From contig CAILMG010000073.1 in the NCBI GenBank assembly GCA_903835265.1, forward strand, positions 1 to 46,515: 46,515 nt of DNA, in the 5' to 3' direction. The stretch comes from an uncultured Methylococcus sp. GTDB taxonomy: Bacteria > Pseudomonadota > Gammaproteobacteria > Methylococcales > Methylococcaceae. Shown piece by piece: positions 1 to 8,142 of this stretch. How positions within the stretch are numbered: position 1 is the first letter of the stretch; each line of letters begins with the position of its first letter. Made by a program: the position numbers and the translations under genes. Below the pieces are notes generated by a model. That model searched no databases, had not been told where the DNA came from, and worked only from the letters and a program-made list of their open reading frames with translations.

Positions 1-1286
1 ACCACTTTGCCGCCACTCGGCGCGGTGAATTCATTCGTCACAAAGTGCAGCCGGTAATCGTAACGAAGTTCTTTCCCTTCACCCGTAGGCTCATCTGGCA
101 CCCAAAACGCGACAATGTTGTCGTACTTTTCAGCATCACTTGGGATCTCAATGAGGTAGATCCCGCCAGCACCCCAATCGCCCATCGGCTCCACCCAGGC
201 ACTGGGGCGAAGATGATAGCCTGCCTCTAAATCCTGATAATGATCGAAATTCCGATCACGTGACATCAACCCAAAACCAGACGGTTTAGCATCCTTAAAG
301 ACACTGATTCGAAGCTGCTTTGGATTATTGAGTGGGCGCCACATCCATTCACCCGTACTCTTGCCAATCAGAAGCCCATCGGAATCGTGAACCTCGGGGC
401 GAAAATCATCCATAAAGCGATCGGTATTCTCACCCTGCATGAACATGCTAGTGAGAGGCGCAATCCCTAATCGCTCGACCTTCTTTCTGAAATAAAGGTG
501 GCTTTGAACGTCCATCGCAAGATCGAGTCCCGGGCGGAGGACAAAGCGGTAAGCCGCAGCGACACTCGGGCTATCGAGGAGCGCGTAGACGGTCAAAGAG
601 TTCGCCTCCTTATCAGGCTTTTCTACCCAGAACTCCCGAAAGATAGGAAACTCCTCAGCCTTTGGAAGTCCCGTATCAATCGCAAGACTTCGGGCAGAGA
701 GGCCGTAGGCCTGGCCTAGCCCTACCGCCCTGAAATAACTTGCGCCGAGGAACACGGCAATCTCATCGAAGGTTTCATCCCGCTTTAAGGGGTAATGGAA
801 GCGGAGACCTGCAAAACCAAGATCTTCGGGGAGCGGCGTCTCAAAGCGATTCTTCCCATAGTCGAAGAGGTCTGGCGAATAGCCGACACGGGTGCTGGAA
901 CCGTGGTCAATGATATTGACGATCACCCGATCCTTGAACATGAACCCTCGATGAAAGGCTTGGACCTGGAAGGGAAGGCCTTCATCACGCCATATGGATT
1001 TTTCAGTCTTGTAACGAATGTCGCGATACTGATCGTAATCAAGTTTCAGAAGGCTTTCCGGCATCCCGCTGTCATCACGGAGATAGGATTGTTTCGATAA
1101 GTCTTGCGCCTTGGTCTCGACATCCGAAAAGTCAAAGGGCCTGACCTCAGCCACCAAAGGGGCTTCAGCGGCCGCCACAGCCTGTTCTGGTGCGGGAGGC
1201 GGGGCCACTTTCCCTGGAGAGGCGATAGCCCCCCCGGAGATCCCAAGGACGAAGACGATCCAAACACCAAAACTAGATTTTCTCAC
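1..1286 (-). CDS. opgG: Periplasmic glucan biosynthesis protein OpgG/MdoG, 3' end cut by window edge
   Basis: OpgG/MdoG proteins act in the periplasm in making osmoregulated periplasmic glucans (backbone branching or release). I read the frame from the minus strand: about 428 residues, open to the window edge, so roughly the last fifth of the usual ~510 residues is missing. It starts at GTG 1286-1284, with an AGGAAG ribosome site 7-8 bases upstream and an in-frame TAG just before that. The N-terminus is a signal peptide (RKSSFGVWIVFVLGISGG, then an Ala-rich stretch). Family-typical segments follow, such as FDFSDVETKAQDLS, LKLDYDQYRDIRYK and the later GEWMWRPLNNP. It could be the OpgD paralogue; the family call is firm. 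The gene is divergent from sixA. Confidence 0.9.
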   Translation of the reverse strand, partial: MRKSSFGVWIVFVLGISGGAIASPGKVAPPPAPEQAVAAAEAPLVAEVRPFDFSDVETKAQDLSKQSYLRDDSGMPESLLKLDYDQYRDIRYKTEKSIWRDEGLPFQVQAFHRGFMFKDRVIVNIIDHGSSTRVGYSPDLFDYGKNRFETPLPEDLGFAGLRFHYPLKRDETFDEIAVFLGASYFRAVGLGQAYGLSARSLAIDTGLPKAEEFPIFREFWVEKPDKEANSLTVYALLDSPSVAAAYRFVLRPGLDLAMDVQSHLYFRKKVERLGIAPLTSMFMQGENTDRFMDDFRPEVHDSDGLLIGKSTGEWMWRPLNNPKQLRISVFKDAKPSGFGLMSRDRNFDHYQDLEAGYHLRPSAWVEPMGDWGAGGIYLIEIPSDAEKYDNIVAFWVPDEPTGEGKELRYDYRLHFVTNEFTAPSGGKV

Positions 1287-1431
1287 GGTCAGTCTTCCTA
1301 TCAACTAAGGTCAAGATCGGTTCTCCATTCGAGAGGCAAACATGAGTAACGGCAACACCGACAGCACTTCGAGTCATCATCGATGTCGGATTCCAACCGC
1401 CAAAATGTTTGGGTTAGTATAGCGCGGCCTG

Positions 1432-2010
1432 ATGCTCCAAAGAACGTCAAAAGACGGGCGTTCTTTTAAGCTCGAAACGCCCATAAAAATCCACCGAGGA
1501 ACCGCCATCAAAGAGCTCGTCGTCATACGTCACGCCAAGTCCAGTTGGGACGATCTAAGCCTCAAGGACCAAGATCGACCGTTGAATCAAAGAGGACTCA
1601 AAGACGCTCCAAGAATGGGGGCCCTCCTGAAGACGTGGGGCTATCTCCCCGATCATATCCTCTCAAGCCCCGCGCTACGAGCAAGAATGACCGCTGATCT
1701 CATCGCCGCAGCGGTGGATCACCCCGCAACCGATATTGAGATCAGGGGTGACCTTTATGAAGAGGGGACGAAGGGGCTAATGAGCGCGGTTCATGATCTA
1801 GACGACCGCTGGCATCGGGTCTACCTCATCGGCCACAATCCAGACCTCACTGATCTCATCAACGACCTGAGTGGCGCCGGCGTCTCCCATCTCCCCACCA
1901 CAGGTGTTGCGATTTTGGAGTTCCAGGTGGACGCCTGGCAGCACGTCATGAAAGGATCCGGACATATGCTGCGTTTTGAATACCCCAAAGGCCACCCAAC
2001 GGGATCTTGA
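1432..2010 (+). CDS. sixA: Phosphohistidine phosphatase SixA (histidine phosphatase superfamily)
   Basis: This is a small histidine-phosphatase (RHG-type) protein of the SixA family, which removes phosphate from phosphohistidine, for example on phosphotransfer domains. The catalytic motif is VVIRHAKSSWDD, with the His near residue 34. The second essential His is in LIGHNPDLTDLI. The ATG at 1432 gives 192 residues, about 25 more than usual before the conserved start KELVVIRHAK, and it has no ribosome site. A GAGGA lies 6 bases before an in-frame ATC at 1507, so the true start is uncertain. It converges on mltB. The family assignment is strong; the physiological substrate is not shown by sequence. 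Confidence 0.88.
   Translation: MLQRTSKDGRSFKLETPIKIHRGTAIKELVVIRHAKSSWDDLSLKDQDRPLNQRGLKDAPRMGALLKTWGYLPDHILSSPALRARMTADLIAAAVDHPATDIEIRGDLYEEGTKGLMSAVHDLDDRWHRVYLIGHNPDLTDLINDLSGAGVSHLPTTGVAILEFQVDAWQHVMKGSGHMLRFEYPKGHPTGS
1439..1467 (+). other. Inverted repeat at the start of the sixA frame
   Basis: Arms AAAGAACG and CGTTCTTT flank a 12-14 base loop. The structure lies inside the first codons of the annotated sixA frame, or in the leader if translation begins downstream at 1507. Function unknown. Confidence 0.35.
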
Positions 2011-2038
2011 ACCCCTGCCCCATCATGAGGACGAAGGA

Positions 2039-3145
2039 TTACTCAGCGCCCAAATATCGCCGCTTAATCGCCTGGCCCAGCTGATAAACCGCCAAGGCAT
2101 AATAGGTGCTGTGGTTATACCGGGTAATGACATAAAAGTTGGGAAAACCCAGCAAATACTGGTTGCCCGTCGTGGTACTCAATTCAAGCAAACTGGTCTC
2201 ACCGGAAACGTCGCCCCGGGCCGGCCGAATGCCATACTCTCTGAGCGTCGAAGGACTGTAACGGGTCTCAAACCCCCTTTTAAGCTCTGGCGCCAAATCG
2301 CCCATCACCTCGGCTTCGGTGACGACCGGTTCACCGGCCTGCCAGCCGTGAGCCTCAAAATAATGCGCGATGCTGCCAATCGCATCCTCTGGATCCCAGA
2401 GGTCCTTCCGGCCGTTCCCATCGAAATCCACGGCATATTTCAAGAAACTGCTGGGCATGAACTGGCCAAGACCCATCGCCCCTGCGAACGATCCAATAGG
2501 ACGGGAGGGGTCCATGCCCTCCTCGCGCGCCATCATCAAGAGACTCTCAAGCTCACTCGTAAAATATTCAGCGCGGCGCGGGTAATCAAACGCCAGCGTC
2601 GCCAACGCGTCAATGACCCGGTGATTGCCGAGATTCGCACCATAAATGGTCTCAACACCCATAATGCCAAGACTGACCTCGGGGGGGACGCCGGTCTCTC
2701 TCTCGGCTCTTTTAAGCGCAGAGGCATGACTCGACCAGAAGTGGACTCCGGCCTGGATATGCCTGTCATCGAGGAATTTAGCGCGATAACGGGTCCAGCC
2801 ACCCGGCTTGGGTTTCGTCGTCGGCTTTTCCCGGTTCATGTATTCGATGGTCCAGGTTTTACGCTTAGCCTGCGACAGGAGGCCATAAAGGTATTCCTTC
2901 GAAAACCCGTGGTCCCTCACCATGTTGTCAATGAATCGCTCCGCCTCTGGATATCCCCGAAAATCTCCCGTCAAAGCGTCCGCGGCATAAAGCCCCCCTG
3001 CATCGCCCTGAGCCTTTGGCAAGGAGGGCTTTGAGGATTTAGGAGGCTCTGCGATTGAGGCGTCCGGCGTCACCAGTTCAGTACACCCCGAACAGGCCGA
3101 GAGCACAATCACCGAGAGAAGGATCAAAAGGCAACGATGAAGCAT
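2039..3145 (-). CDS. mltB: Membrane-bound lytic murein transglycosylase B
   Basis: The product cleaves the MurNAc-GlcNAc bond of peptidoglycan non-hydrolytically, leaving 1,6-anhydro-MurNAc ends. It is 368 residues with a lipoprotein signal: the lipobox LSAC puts the lipidated cysteine at residue 18. The catalytic Glu is E165 in the motif IMGVETIYGANLG. Further MltB hallmarks are FAGAMGLGQFMPSSF and FDGNGRKDLWDPEDAIGS. The C-terminal segment GFPNFYVITRYNHS is also typical. The ATG sits only 5 bases after a good -10 element, and there is no ribosome site, so the message may be leaderless. A 352-codon plus-strand frame over the same bases is a shadow. AmpD, encoded at 27896, would recycle this enzyme's anhydro-muropeptide products. 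Confidence 0.96.
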   Translation of the reverse strand: MLHRCLLILLSVIVLSACSGCTELVTPDASIAEPPKSSKPSLPKAQGDAGGLYAADALTGDFRGYPEAERFIDNMVRDHGFSKEYLYGLLSQAKRKTWTIEYMNREKPTTKPKPGGWTRYRAKFLDDRHIQAGVHFWSSHASALKRAERETGVPPEVSLGIMGVETIYGANLGNHRVIDALATLAFDYPRRAEYFTSELESLLMMAREEGMDPSRPIGSFAGAMGLGQFMPSSFLKYAVDFDGNGRKDLWDPEDAIGSIAHYFEAHGWQAGEPVVTEAEVMGDLAPELKRGFETRYSPSTLREYGIRPARGDVSGETSLLELSTTTGNQYLLGFPNFYVITRYNHSTYYALAVYQLGQAIKRRYLGAE

Positions 3146-3150
3146 GGTAG

Positions 3151-3179
3151 TTGATATGTCCTGAGGCTAATCCTGACAA
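3151..3179 (-). promoter_or_regulatory. Probable sigma-70 promoter of mltB
   Basis: On the minus strand a TTGTCA -35 (3179-3174) is followed after 17 bases by a TATCAA -10 (3156-3151). The mltB ATG begins 5 bases further on, which places the expected transcription start at or beside the start codon. Confidence 0.5.
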
Positions 3180-3187
3180 TAATTGAA

Positions 3188-3204
3188 ACAAGGGGTCGAC
3201 CCCA
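3188..3204 (-). terminator. Possible weak terminator after the PfkB-family kinase gene
   Basis: GGGGTCGACCCC is a 12-base perfect palindrome (3192-3203). On the minus strand it is followed by TTGTTT. It lies just after the stop codon of the kinase gene. The stem is short and the T run is interrupted. Confidence 0.35.
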
Positions 3205-3213
3205 AAGAAGCCC

Positions 3214-4116
3214 TTAATCCAATGAAAACACGAGAGATTCCTTTTGGATAATCCGCGCGATCGATGACTCATCCGGAAGCCCGGGCCGTGCTCCTAAGAC
3301 TTCGCAACACGCCGCCCCGGCGGCAGAGGCAAACATCAGAAGATCCGGCCATGAAAGGCTCCGAACGAGCCCTGCTGCAAAAGCGCCGTGAAATGCATCC
3401 CCGGCACCGGTAGTATCTCGTGCCCTGATGGTGAAAGCAGAAAGTCGCCCTTTCATACCCTCATGCCACCAGAGAAGACCCCGCTCACCCAGTGTAATGA
3501 CCACCGTTGGCGCGATTTCGCAGAGCATCCTCAGAGCAATCTCCATATTCCCTTTTCCGGCCAGCGAGGCTGCAAATTTTTCAGAGCAAACCAAATAGTC
3601 CACTCGGCTCATCAGGGCCTCCGTTCCGGGGTGGAAAGAACCTGCATCGAGCACCGTGACCGCCGTCCCATCGATCATCGCCATAGACAGATCCGGTTCA
3701 TGACCATCCATCAAAATCACCCTAGGGGCCATTTCAGGCGGGAGGCCCTCGGCGCCATCCGAAGAGGAGCTGCCCTTAAAGGTCGTGACCGAACGGGCGC
3801 CATCGGGCTTGACCAAAATGACCGACACCGGCGTCGGCTGATGACCCCGGACGATGCCCGTGGTATCGACCTTCTCGTTTAAAAGCTCCTCGAAATGCAA
3901 AGCGCCATGGAGATCCTCCCCGAGATAGCCCATGAAGCCCGCTCGGTGGCCAAGACGAGCCACCGTGACCGCAGCATTGGCCGCAGGCCCTCCGCCACAA
4001 CCGATCATGCCCCCTGCAAACTGCTTTTCATCCGGCGAAGGATGATGATCCACTGAGAACACATGGTCATAGGAGGCGTGCCCGACACACAACACATCGA
4101 GAGCTCTGACGATCAC
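3214..4116 (-). CDS. PfkB-family (ribokinase-like) carbohydrate kinase
   Basis: A 300-residue ribokinase-fold kinase that should phosphorylate a sugar or nucleoside with ATP in the cytoplasm. The first family signature is GCGGGPAANAAVTVARLG near residue 40. The second is DTTGAGDAFHGAFAAG near residue 235, where the Asp is the catalytic base and the glycines form the anion hole. The ending AGAACCEVLGARPGLP is also typical of the family. The substrate cannot be read from sequence; sulfofructose kinase, fructokinase and ribokinase relatives are all possible. It lies 12 bases downstream of bamD and may be co-transcribed with it, though no functional link is obvious. The 164-codon plus-strand frame inside it is a shadow. 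Confidence 0.88.
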   Translation of the reverse strand: MIVRALDVLCVGHASYDHVFSVDHHPSPDEKQFAGGMIGCGGGPAANAAVTVARLGHRAGFMGYLGEDLHGALHFEELLNEKVDTTGIVRGHQPTPVSVILVKPDGARSVTTFKGSSSSDGAEGLPPEMAPRVILMDGHEPDLSMAMIDGTAVTVLDAGSFHPGTEALMSRVDYLVCSEKFAASLAGKGNMEIALRMLCEIAPTVVITLGERGLLWWHEGMKGRLSAFTIRARDTTGAGDAFHGAFAAGLVRSLSWPDLLMFASAAGAACCEVLGARPGLPDESSIARIIQKESLVFSLD

Positions 4117-4128
4117 TTAAAAAACTCC

Positions 4129-4971
4129 CTACCGTTCAAGGCCAATAAAGTGCCAGATATCCTCCATGGCTGACGTTTCATAGTTGACGTCCTTGACGGC
4201 GCGGCCTGGCGCTCCCGCTGCATAATTCTGCTCGAAGACCCGATGGGCATCATCAGCAAGTTGGGTCATTCCGAGTTTCCGATAGGCTTTTTCCATGATC
4301 TCAAGGGCGACTGGAACGGCTTGGGTGCGCTGGTATTTTCTGACCACATCGCCAGACCGACGAGCGGCGGCAAGATAAGCTTCACGCCGCATATAGAAAT
4401 CGGCCACATGGATCTCGTGCATCGCGAGATTGTTCCTGAGGGCGGTGAGGCGTTTTCTTGAATCCTCGGCATAGCGGCTATTTGGGAAGCGGCGAACCAA
4501 TTCCTCAAAATCCTTGTAGGAGTCGAGGGTCGGTCCCGCGTCACGCTGGGAGGAGTCCGTTGGAATGAATCGATCAATAAAGCCGATGCCTCGGTTATAA
4601 TTGACCAAGCCCTTCACGTAGTAGGCGTAGTCGACGTGAGGATGGGCGGGATTGAGTTTGATGAAGCGATCTGCGGCCGCAATAGCAGAGTCTGGCTCGT
4701 CATTTTTATAGTAGGCGTAGGCCACATCGAGCTGCGCCTGAGTGGCGTACTTACCAAAGGGATAGCGAGCCTCCAGTTTCTCGTAGAGCTTGGCGGCTTT
4801 TTCAAAACGCTTTTCATTCAGCTCGTTACGCGCTTCCTTGTAGAACTGTTCTGCGGTCCAGTCCGCATGTTCGTCCTGCGTTTCCTCTGGCGTATCAGAA
4901 CAACCCCCGAGCAGGAAGCTCAGGGCCATAAAAATCCATATCCAAGACATAAAAGGGCGGTGTATGCGCAT
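4129..4971 (-). CDS. bamD: Outer membrane assembly lipoprotein BamD
   Basis: BamD is the essential lipoprotein of the BAM complex, which inserts beta-barrel proteins into the outer membrane; it binds BamA and nascent substrates through TPR-like repeats. From the ATG at 4971 the product is 280 residues with a signal peptide ending in the lipobox LGGC (Cys 24). TPR-type segments follow, including EQFYKEARNELNEKRFEKAA, YEKLEARYPFGKYATQAQLD and VRRFPNSRYAEDS. A GTG at 5001 would add ten residues, but it lies about 2 bases from the expected transcription start, so I prefer 4971. Neither start has a clear ribosome site. It is divergent from rluD, and its partner bamB is at 14465. Confidence 0.95.
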   Translation of the reverse strand: MRIHRPFMSWIWIFMALSFLLGGCSDTPEETQDEHADWTAEQFYKEARNELNEKRFEKAAKLYEKLEARYPFGKYATQAQLDVAYAYYKNDEPDSAIAAADRFIKLNPAHPHVDYAYYVKGLVNYNRGIGFIDRFIPTDSSQRDAGPTLDSYKDFEELVRRFPNSRYAEDSRKRLTALRNNLAMHEIHVADFYMRREAYLAAARRSGDVVRKYQRTQAVPVALEIMEKAYRKLGMTQLADDAHRVFEQNYAAGAPGRAVKDVNYETSAMEDIWHFIGLER

Positions 4972-5009
4972 GAGAAACCGATTATTCAGGGCGTTGGCCA
5001 CATCGTTTC

Positions 5010-5017
5010 AGTATAAC
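5010..5017. promoter_or_regulatory. Overlapping divergent -10 elements between bamD and rluD
   Basis: The plus strand reads TATAAC (5012-5017) and the minus strand reads TATACT (5015-5010), so two -10 hexamers in opposite directions share four bases. Predicted starts fall near 5024 for rluD and 5003 for bamD. The -35 elements are poor on both sides. Confidence 0.4.
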
Positions 5018-5039
5018 GTGATTGTTTTGAACGACTGAA

Positions 5040-5996
5040 ATGAAATTGGAAACGATGCGGCAGGCCGAAATCCCCAATGACCTTGCAGGAAAGCGTCTGG
5101 ACCAGGCTCTGAGTGTGCTTTTTCCCGATTATTCGAGAAACAGGCTACAGGAATGGATCCGCTCCGGCCATGCCCGCCTTAATGGCGATCAGGTCTCCGC
5201 AAAGCACAAGGTTTTTGGCGGCGAACAGGTCACGCTGATCGCCGAACCGACCATCCTCACCCAGGTGGCTGCGGAGGCGATCCCCCTCGACATCGTGTTC
5301 GAAGACGAGACCGTTCTCATCATCAACAAACCCCCAGGGCTGGTCGTCCACCCAGCCGCCGGCCACTGGGACGGGACCCTACAAAACGCGCTACTCAATC
5401 ATTGCCCGACCCTCGAAACCGTCCCAAGGTCCGGTATCGTTCATCGAATTGACAAAGATACCAGCGGCCTGCTCATGGTGGCAAAAACCTTGGAGGCCCA
5501 TAAACACTTGGTCGACCAACTCCAGGACCGCTCCGTTCGAAGGACCTATCTGGCCTTGGTGCATGGCGCGATGACCGGGGGGGGCACGGTGGATGAACCT
5601 ATCGGGCGTCATGGCAATGATCGCAAGCGCTTCACGGTTCGCCACGATGGCAAGCACGCCGTGACTCATTACCGAATTGCCGAGCGTTTCAAGGTGCACA
5701 CGCTGGTGGAGGTCCGACTCGAAACGGGGCGCACCCATCAGATCCGCGTTCACCTCGCCCATATTCACTACCCCCTGGTCGGAGATCCTATCTACGGCGG
5801 CCGCGCCAGAATTCCAGCAGGCGCATCACCCGAGACCCTCGCCACCCTGAAGGCCTTTAAAAGACAGGCCCTCCATGCCCAGGCACTCGGCATCATTCAT
5901 CCAGGCACCCTCGACTCCATGGAATGGGAAGCGCCCATTCCATCGGACTTCGAAAGGGTTCTTCTCGCGCTCCGGCAAGAAGAGGGCCCGCCGTGA
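5040..5996 (+). CDS. rluD: 23S rRNA pseudouridine synthase RluD
   Basis: RluD makes the pseudouridines in helix 69 of 23S rRNA (U1911, U1915, U1917 in E. coli). The 318 residues carry an N-terminal S4 RNA-binding domain (KRLDQALSVLFPDYSRNRLQ) and the RluA-type catalytic core. The active-site motif GIVHRIDKDTSGLLMV holds the catalytic Asp at about residue 138. ETGRTHQIRVHLAH is the usual downstream motif. The start may be ATG 5040 or ATG 5055; the second has a better GGA upstream, and both fit family alignments. Its stop overlaps the GTG start of pgeF (GTGA), so the two genes are coupled. Confidence 0.95.
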   Translation: MKLETMRQAEIPNDLAGKRLDQALSVLFPDYSRNRLQEWIRSGHARLNGDQVSAKHKVFGGEQVTLIAEPTILTQVAAEAIPLDIVFEDETVLIINKPPGLVVHPAAGHWDGTLQNALLNHCPTLETVPRSGIVHRIDKDTSGLLMVAKTLEAHKHLVDQLQDRSVRRTYLALVHGAMTGGGTVDEPIGRHGNDRKRFTVRHDGKHAVTHYRIAERFKVHTLVEVRLETGRTHQIRVHLAHIHYPLVGDPIYGGRARIPAGASPETLATLKAFKRQALHAQALGIIHPGTLDSMEWEAPIPSDFERVLLALRQEEGPP

Positions 5997-6727
5997 ATTG
6001 GATCGAGCCTGAGTGGCCCGCCCCAGCTGGCGTTCGAGCGATCAGCACGCTCCGCTCGGGGGGATTTAGCCAGGGGCCTTACCATGGCCTGAACCTCGGC
6101 CTTCATGTGGGTGATGAACCTGACCGGGTCCAGAAGAACCGGGAGCAGCTTGAAACCGTTTTGGAGCTCCCTCAAAGCCCTTTCTGGCTCTCACAAGTTC
6201 ACGGTCACAATGTGGTTGAAGCCGGTCATGGCCTTCTCCCTGAGGCTGATGCCAGTTTTACCGATCAGCCGGGTGTCGTCTGTGGGGTCATGACCGCCGA
6301 CTGTCTCCCCATCCTTCTCACAACGAGAGATGGCCGCCAAGTGGGCGCCGTTCATGCCGGCTGGAAAGGGCTGGCTCAGGGCATTGTGGCTTCAACGATC
6401 AAGGCGATGGGCACGCAAGATCTCATGGCCTGGCTCGGACCTGCCATTGGCCCTAGAGCCTTTGAAGTCCGGGAGGATCTTCGCGAGGTTTTTCTGAACC
6501 TCGATCAAGCCTTCGATCAAGCCTTCATTCGAGAAGGATCTGAACATTTTTTAGCCAACATCGCCCTGATCGCACGGATGATGCTGATCGATGTGGGCGT
6601 GAACCCTGATGCGATCTATGGCGGCCACTGGTGTACCCATCACCAGCCTGCCGATTTTTTTTCCTACCGCCGTGACGGGACGACGGGCCGAATGGCCACC
6701 CTCATCTGGCGCACTCTGGATGCCTGA
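5993..6727 (+). CDS. pgeF: Purine nucleoside phosphorylase YfiH/PgeF (laccase-domain family)
   Basis: This is the YfiH/LACC1 family: zinc-dependent phosphorolysis or deamination of purine nucleosides, and in E. coli also editing of peptidoglycan precursors. From the GTG at 5993 it is 244 residues, matching E. coli YfiH. The start overlaps the rluD stop and has a GAGGG site upstream. The zinc-binding residues are His70 (WLSQVHGHNV), Cys104 (MTADCLPILL) and His121 (GAVHAGWKGLA). The C-terminal HWCTHHQPADFFSYRRDGTTGR is family-typical. A start further upstream at 5924 is open but lies inside rluD. The rluD-pgeF pairing is common in gammaproteobacteria. Confidence 0.93.
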   Translation: MNWIEPEWPAPAGVRAISTLRSGGFSQGPYHGLNLGLHVGDEPDRVQKNREQLETVLELPQSPFWLSQVHGHNVVEAGHGLLPEADASFTDQPGVVCGVMTADCLPILLTTRDGRQVGAVHAGWKGLAQGIVASTIKAMGTQDLMAWLGPAIGPRAFEVREDLREVFLNLDQAFDQAFIREGSEHFLANIALIARMMLIDVGVNPDAIYGGHWCTHHQPADFFSYRRDGTTGRMATLIWRTLDA

Positions 6728-6733
6728 TACCCC

Positions 6734-7507
6734 ATGAGCCTTTTGGTCCTGATCATTTGCTTTACTCTCATTGGCGGCATCCTGAGCGTCCTCAGCGTTT
6801 CATTGCTCCTGCTGATCCCTCAATACCATCACCCGAAGATTCTGCCGCATGGCGTGAGCTTCGCACTCGGAGCCCTCCTCAGTGTCGCCCTCCTCGATCT
6901 TCTCCCCGATGCCCTGGCGAAGGCCGGTCCCACGCATCATCAGCATATCCTTGGAACGGTCCTTCTAGGGATCCTCGGATTCTTTCTCTTAGAAAAACTG
7001 CTGTTATGGCGTCACTGCCATTCCGATCATTGCGAAACCCATCAGGAAGGCCATTTTCACCAACCCGCAGGCACCCTGATCGTTCTCGGTGATGCGATTC
7101 ATAATTTTGTCGATGGGATCTTGATCGCAGCGGCTTTTCTCACCGACGTTCAATTGGGTGTTGTCACCAGTCTCGCCGTCGCTGCCCACGAAATTCCTCA
7201 AGAGGTTGGCGACTTTGCCATCCTGCTGGAAAGTGGTTATAGCCGCATGAAGGCGCTGCTGTTCAACCTTCTGTCAAGTCTTGCCACCATGGTGGGTGGT
7301 GTCATTGCCTATTTCAGTCTCGGCGAAATCCACGAGCAACTGCCTTATATTCTGGCGCTAGCCGCTTCAAGCTTCATCTATATCGCTGTCGCCGATCTGA
7401 TACCCAGCCTTCATCAGAAAACCACGGCCAAAGCTGGATTCCAGCAAATTGTCCTGATTCTCCTCGGAGTCTTTGTGATTAGCCTGACGCATTCTGGACA
7501 AAATTAA
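6734..7507 (+). CDS. ZIP-family divalent metal transporter
   Basis: An integral inner-membrane protein of 257 residues with about eight predicted hydrophobic segments. The ZIP metal-site motifs are present: HNFVDG with His123, Asn124 and Asp127, and AAHEIPQEVGDF with His152, Glu153 and Glu157. The cytoplasmic loop between spans 3 and 4 is histidine- and cysteine-rich (HCHSDHCETHQEGHFHQ, residues 94-110), as in zinc transporters of this family. It is expected to import Zn2+ or Fe2+. It follows pgeF, itself a zinc enzyme, by six bases and is probably co-transcribed. Metal specificity is not readable from sequence. Confidence 0.9.
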   Translation: MSLLVLIICFTLIGGILSVLSVSLLLLIPQYHHPKILPHGVSFALGALLSVALLDLLPDALAKAGPTHHQHILGTVLLGILGFFLLEKLLLWRHCHSDHCETHQEGHFHQPAGTLIVLGDAIHNFVDGILIAAAFLTDVQLGVVTSLAVAAHEIPQEVGDFAILLESGYSRMKALLFNLLSSLATMVGGVIAYFSLGEIHEQLPYILALAASSFIYIAVADLIPSLHQKTTAKAGFQQIVLILLGVFVISLTHSGQN

Positions 7508-7539
7508 CGCCATGGCGCAGCTTCAAACTTTCATTTTCA

Positions 7540-8031
7540 ATGGGCTCCATGGTGACAGCGCAAAACCTTGATAATTCGGGCATCACCTCCCTCAACGCCG
7601 CTCAGCTTAGGCTGAAACACACCCTGACTGAACTGCTGGGGACTCAAGGGCTCGCCTTCGAGGAACACCTGATTCAGGCGGCGGAGCGGCTGCCGAACGA
7701 TTTGAGCCGCGATGTGCTCAATCTCCTGAAGGAGGTCGGGACCTATGAGTCCGCCCCGGACGCTCACCTCCTTGGAGATCTTCTTTTTGATATGGGCATC
7801 CTCCATGAAAAGATGCGCGCGCAAAATCAAGCTCAGATGGAAATTGAAAGCACCATCATCGATCTCGAAGGCGTCAGAACCTCATCGCTTGAAATCCCAG
7901 AATCAGAGCGTATCAGCCGCTTCATCGCCCTGAGGGACCAGCTGTTCAGGAAAGTCGCTGATGTCACCCTCAAGGTGATGTTGATCCTTTTGGGTCTTTT
8001 GATCCTCGGACTCTTGATCGGCATCATATAA
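7540..8031 (+). CDS. Unknown protein with C-terminal membrane anchor
   Basis: I do not recognise this 163-residue protein. The first ~135 residues are soluble and rich in predicted helix, with Glu- and Leu-rich stretches such as LRLKHTLTELLG and HEKMRAQNQAQMEIESTI. They include a possible coiled coil around residues 90-110. The last ~20 residues (VMLILLGLLILGLLIGII) are one hydrophobic span with nothing after it, so it would be tail-anchored. The start is either ATG 7540 or ATG 7549, neither with a clear ribosome site. It lies 32 bases after the ZIP gene and upstream of the rplU promoter, so it may be the last gene of the rluD-pgeF-zip unit. Confidence 0.7.
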   Translation: MGSMVTAQNLDNSGITSLNAAQLRLKHTLTELLGTQGLAFEEHLIQAAERLPNDLSRDVLNLLKEVGTYESAPDAHLLGDLLFDMGILHEKMRAQNQAQMEIESTIIDLEGVRTSSLEIPESERISRFIALRDQLFRKVADVTLKVMLILLGLLILGLLIGII

Positions 8032-8072
8032 AGATACCGCTGAAGGACCAGCCTCCCATCACGCTGGAGATA

Positions 8073-8102
8073 TTGACTTATACCCCTCAATGCCGATAAA
8101 AT
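8073..8102 (+). promoter_or_regulatory. Promoter of rplU-rpmA
   Basis: A TTGACT -35 (8073-8078) and a TAAAAT -10 (8097-8102) are separated by 18 bases. They lie about 40 bases upstream of the rplU ATG. This is one of the best sigma-70 matches in the window, as expected for ribosomal protein genes. Confidence 0.7.
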
Positions 8103-8142
8103 TCCGGGTTTACCGAATTTCTCTCCATTGGAGACTCATATC

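Noticed and set aside
1976-3034. 352-codon open frame on the plus strand
   Set aside because: It is antisense to mltB, which has clear catalytic motifs and a lipobox; the antisense product shows no recognisable domain and starts inside sixA.
3388-3882. 164-codon plus-strand frame
   Set aside because: Antisense to the PfkB-family kinase; basic, composition-driven shadow.
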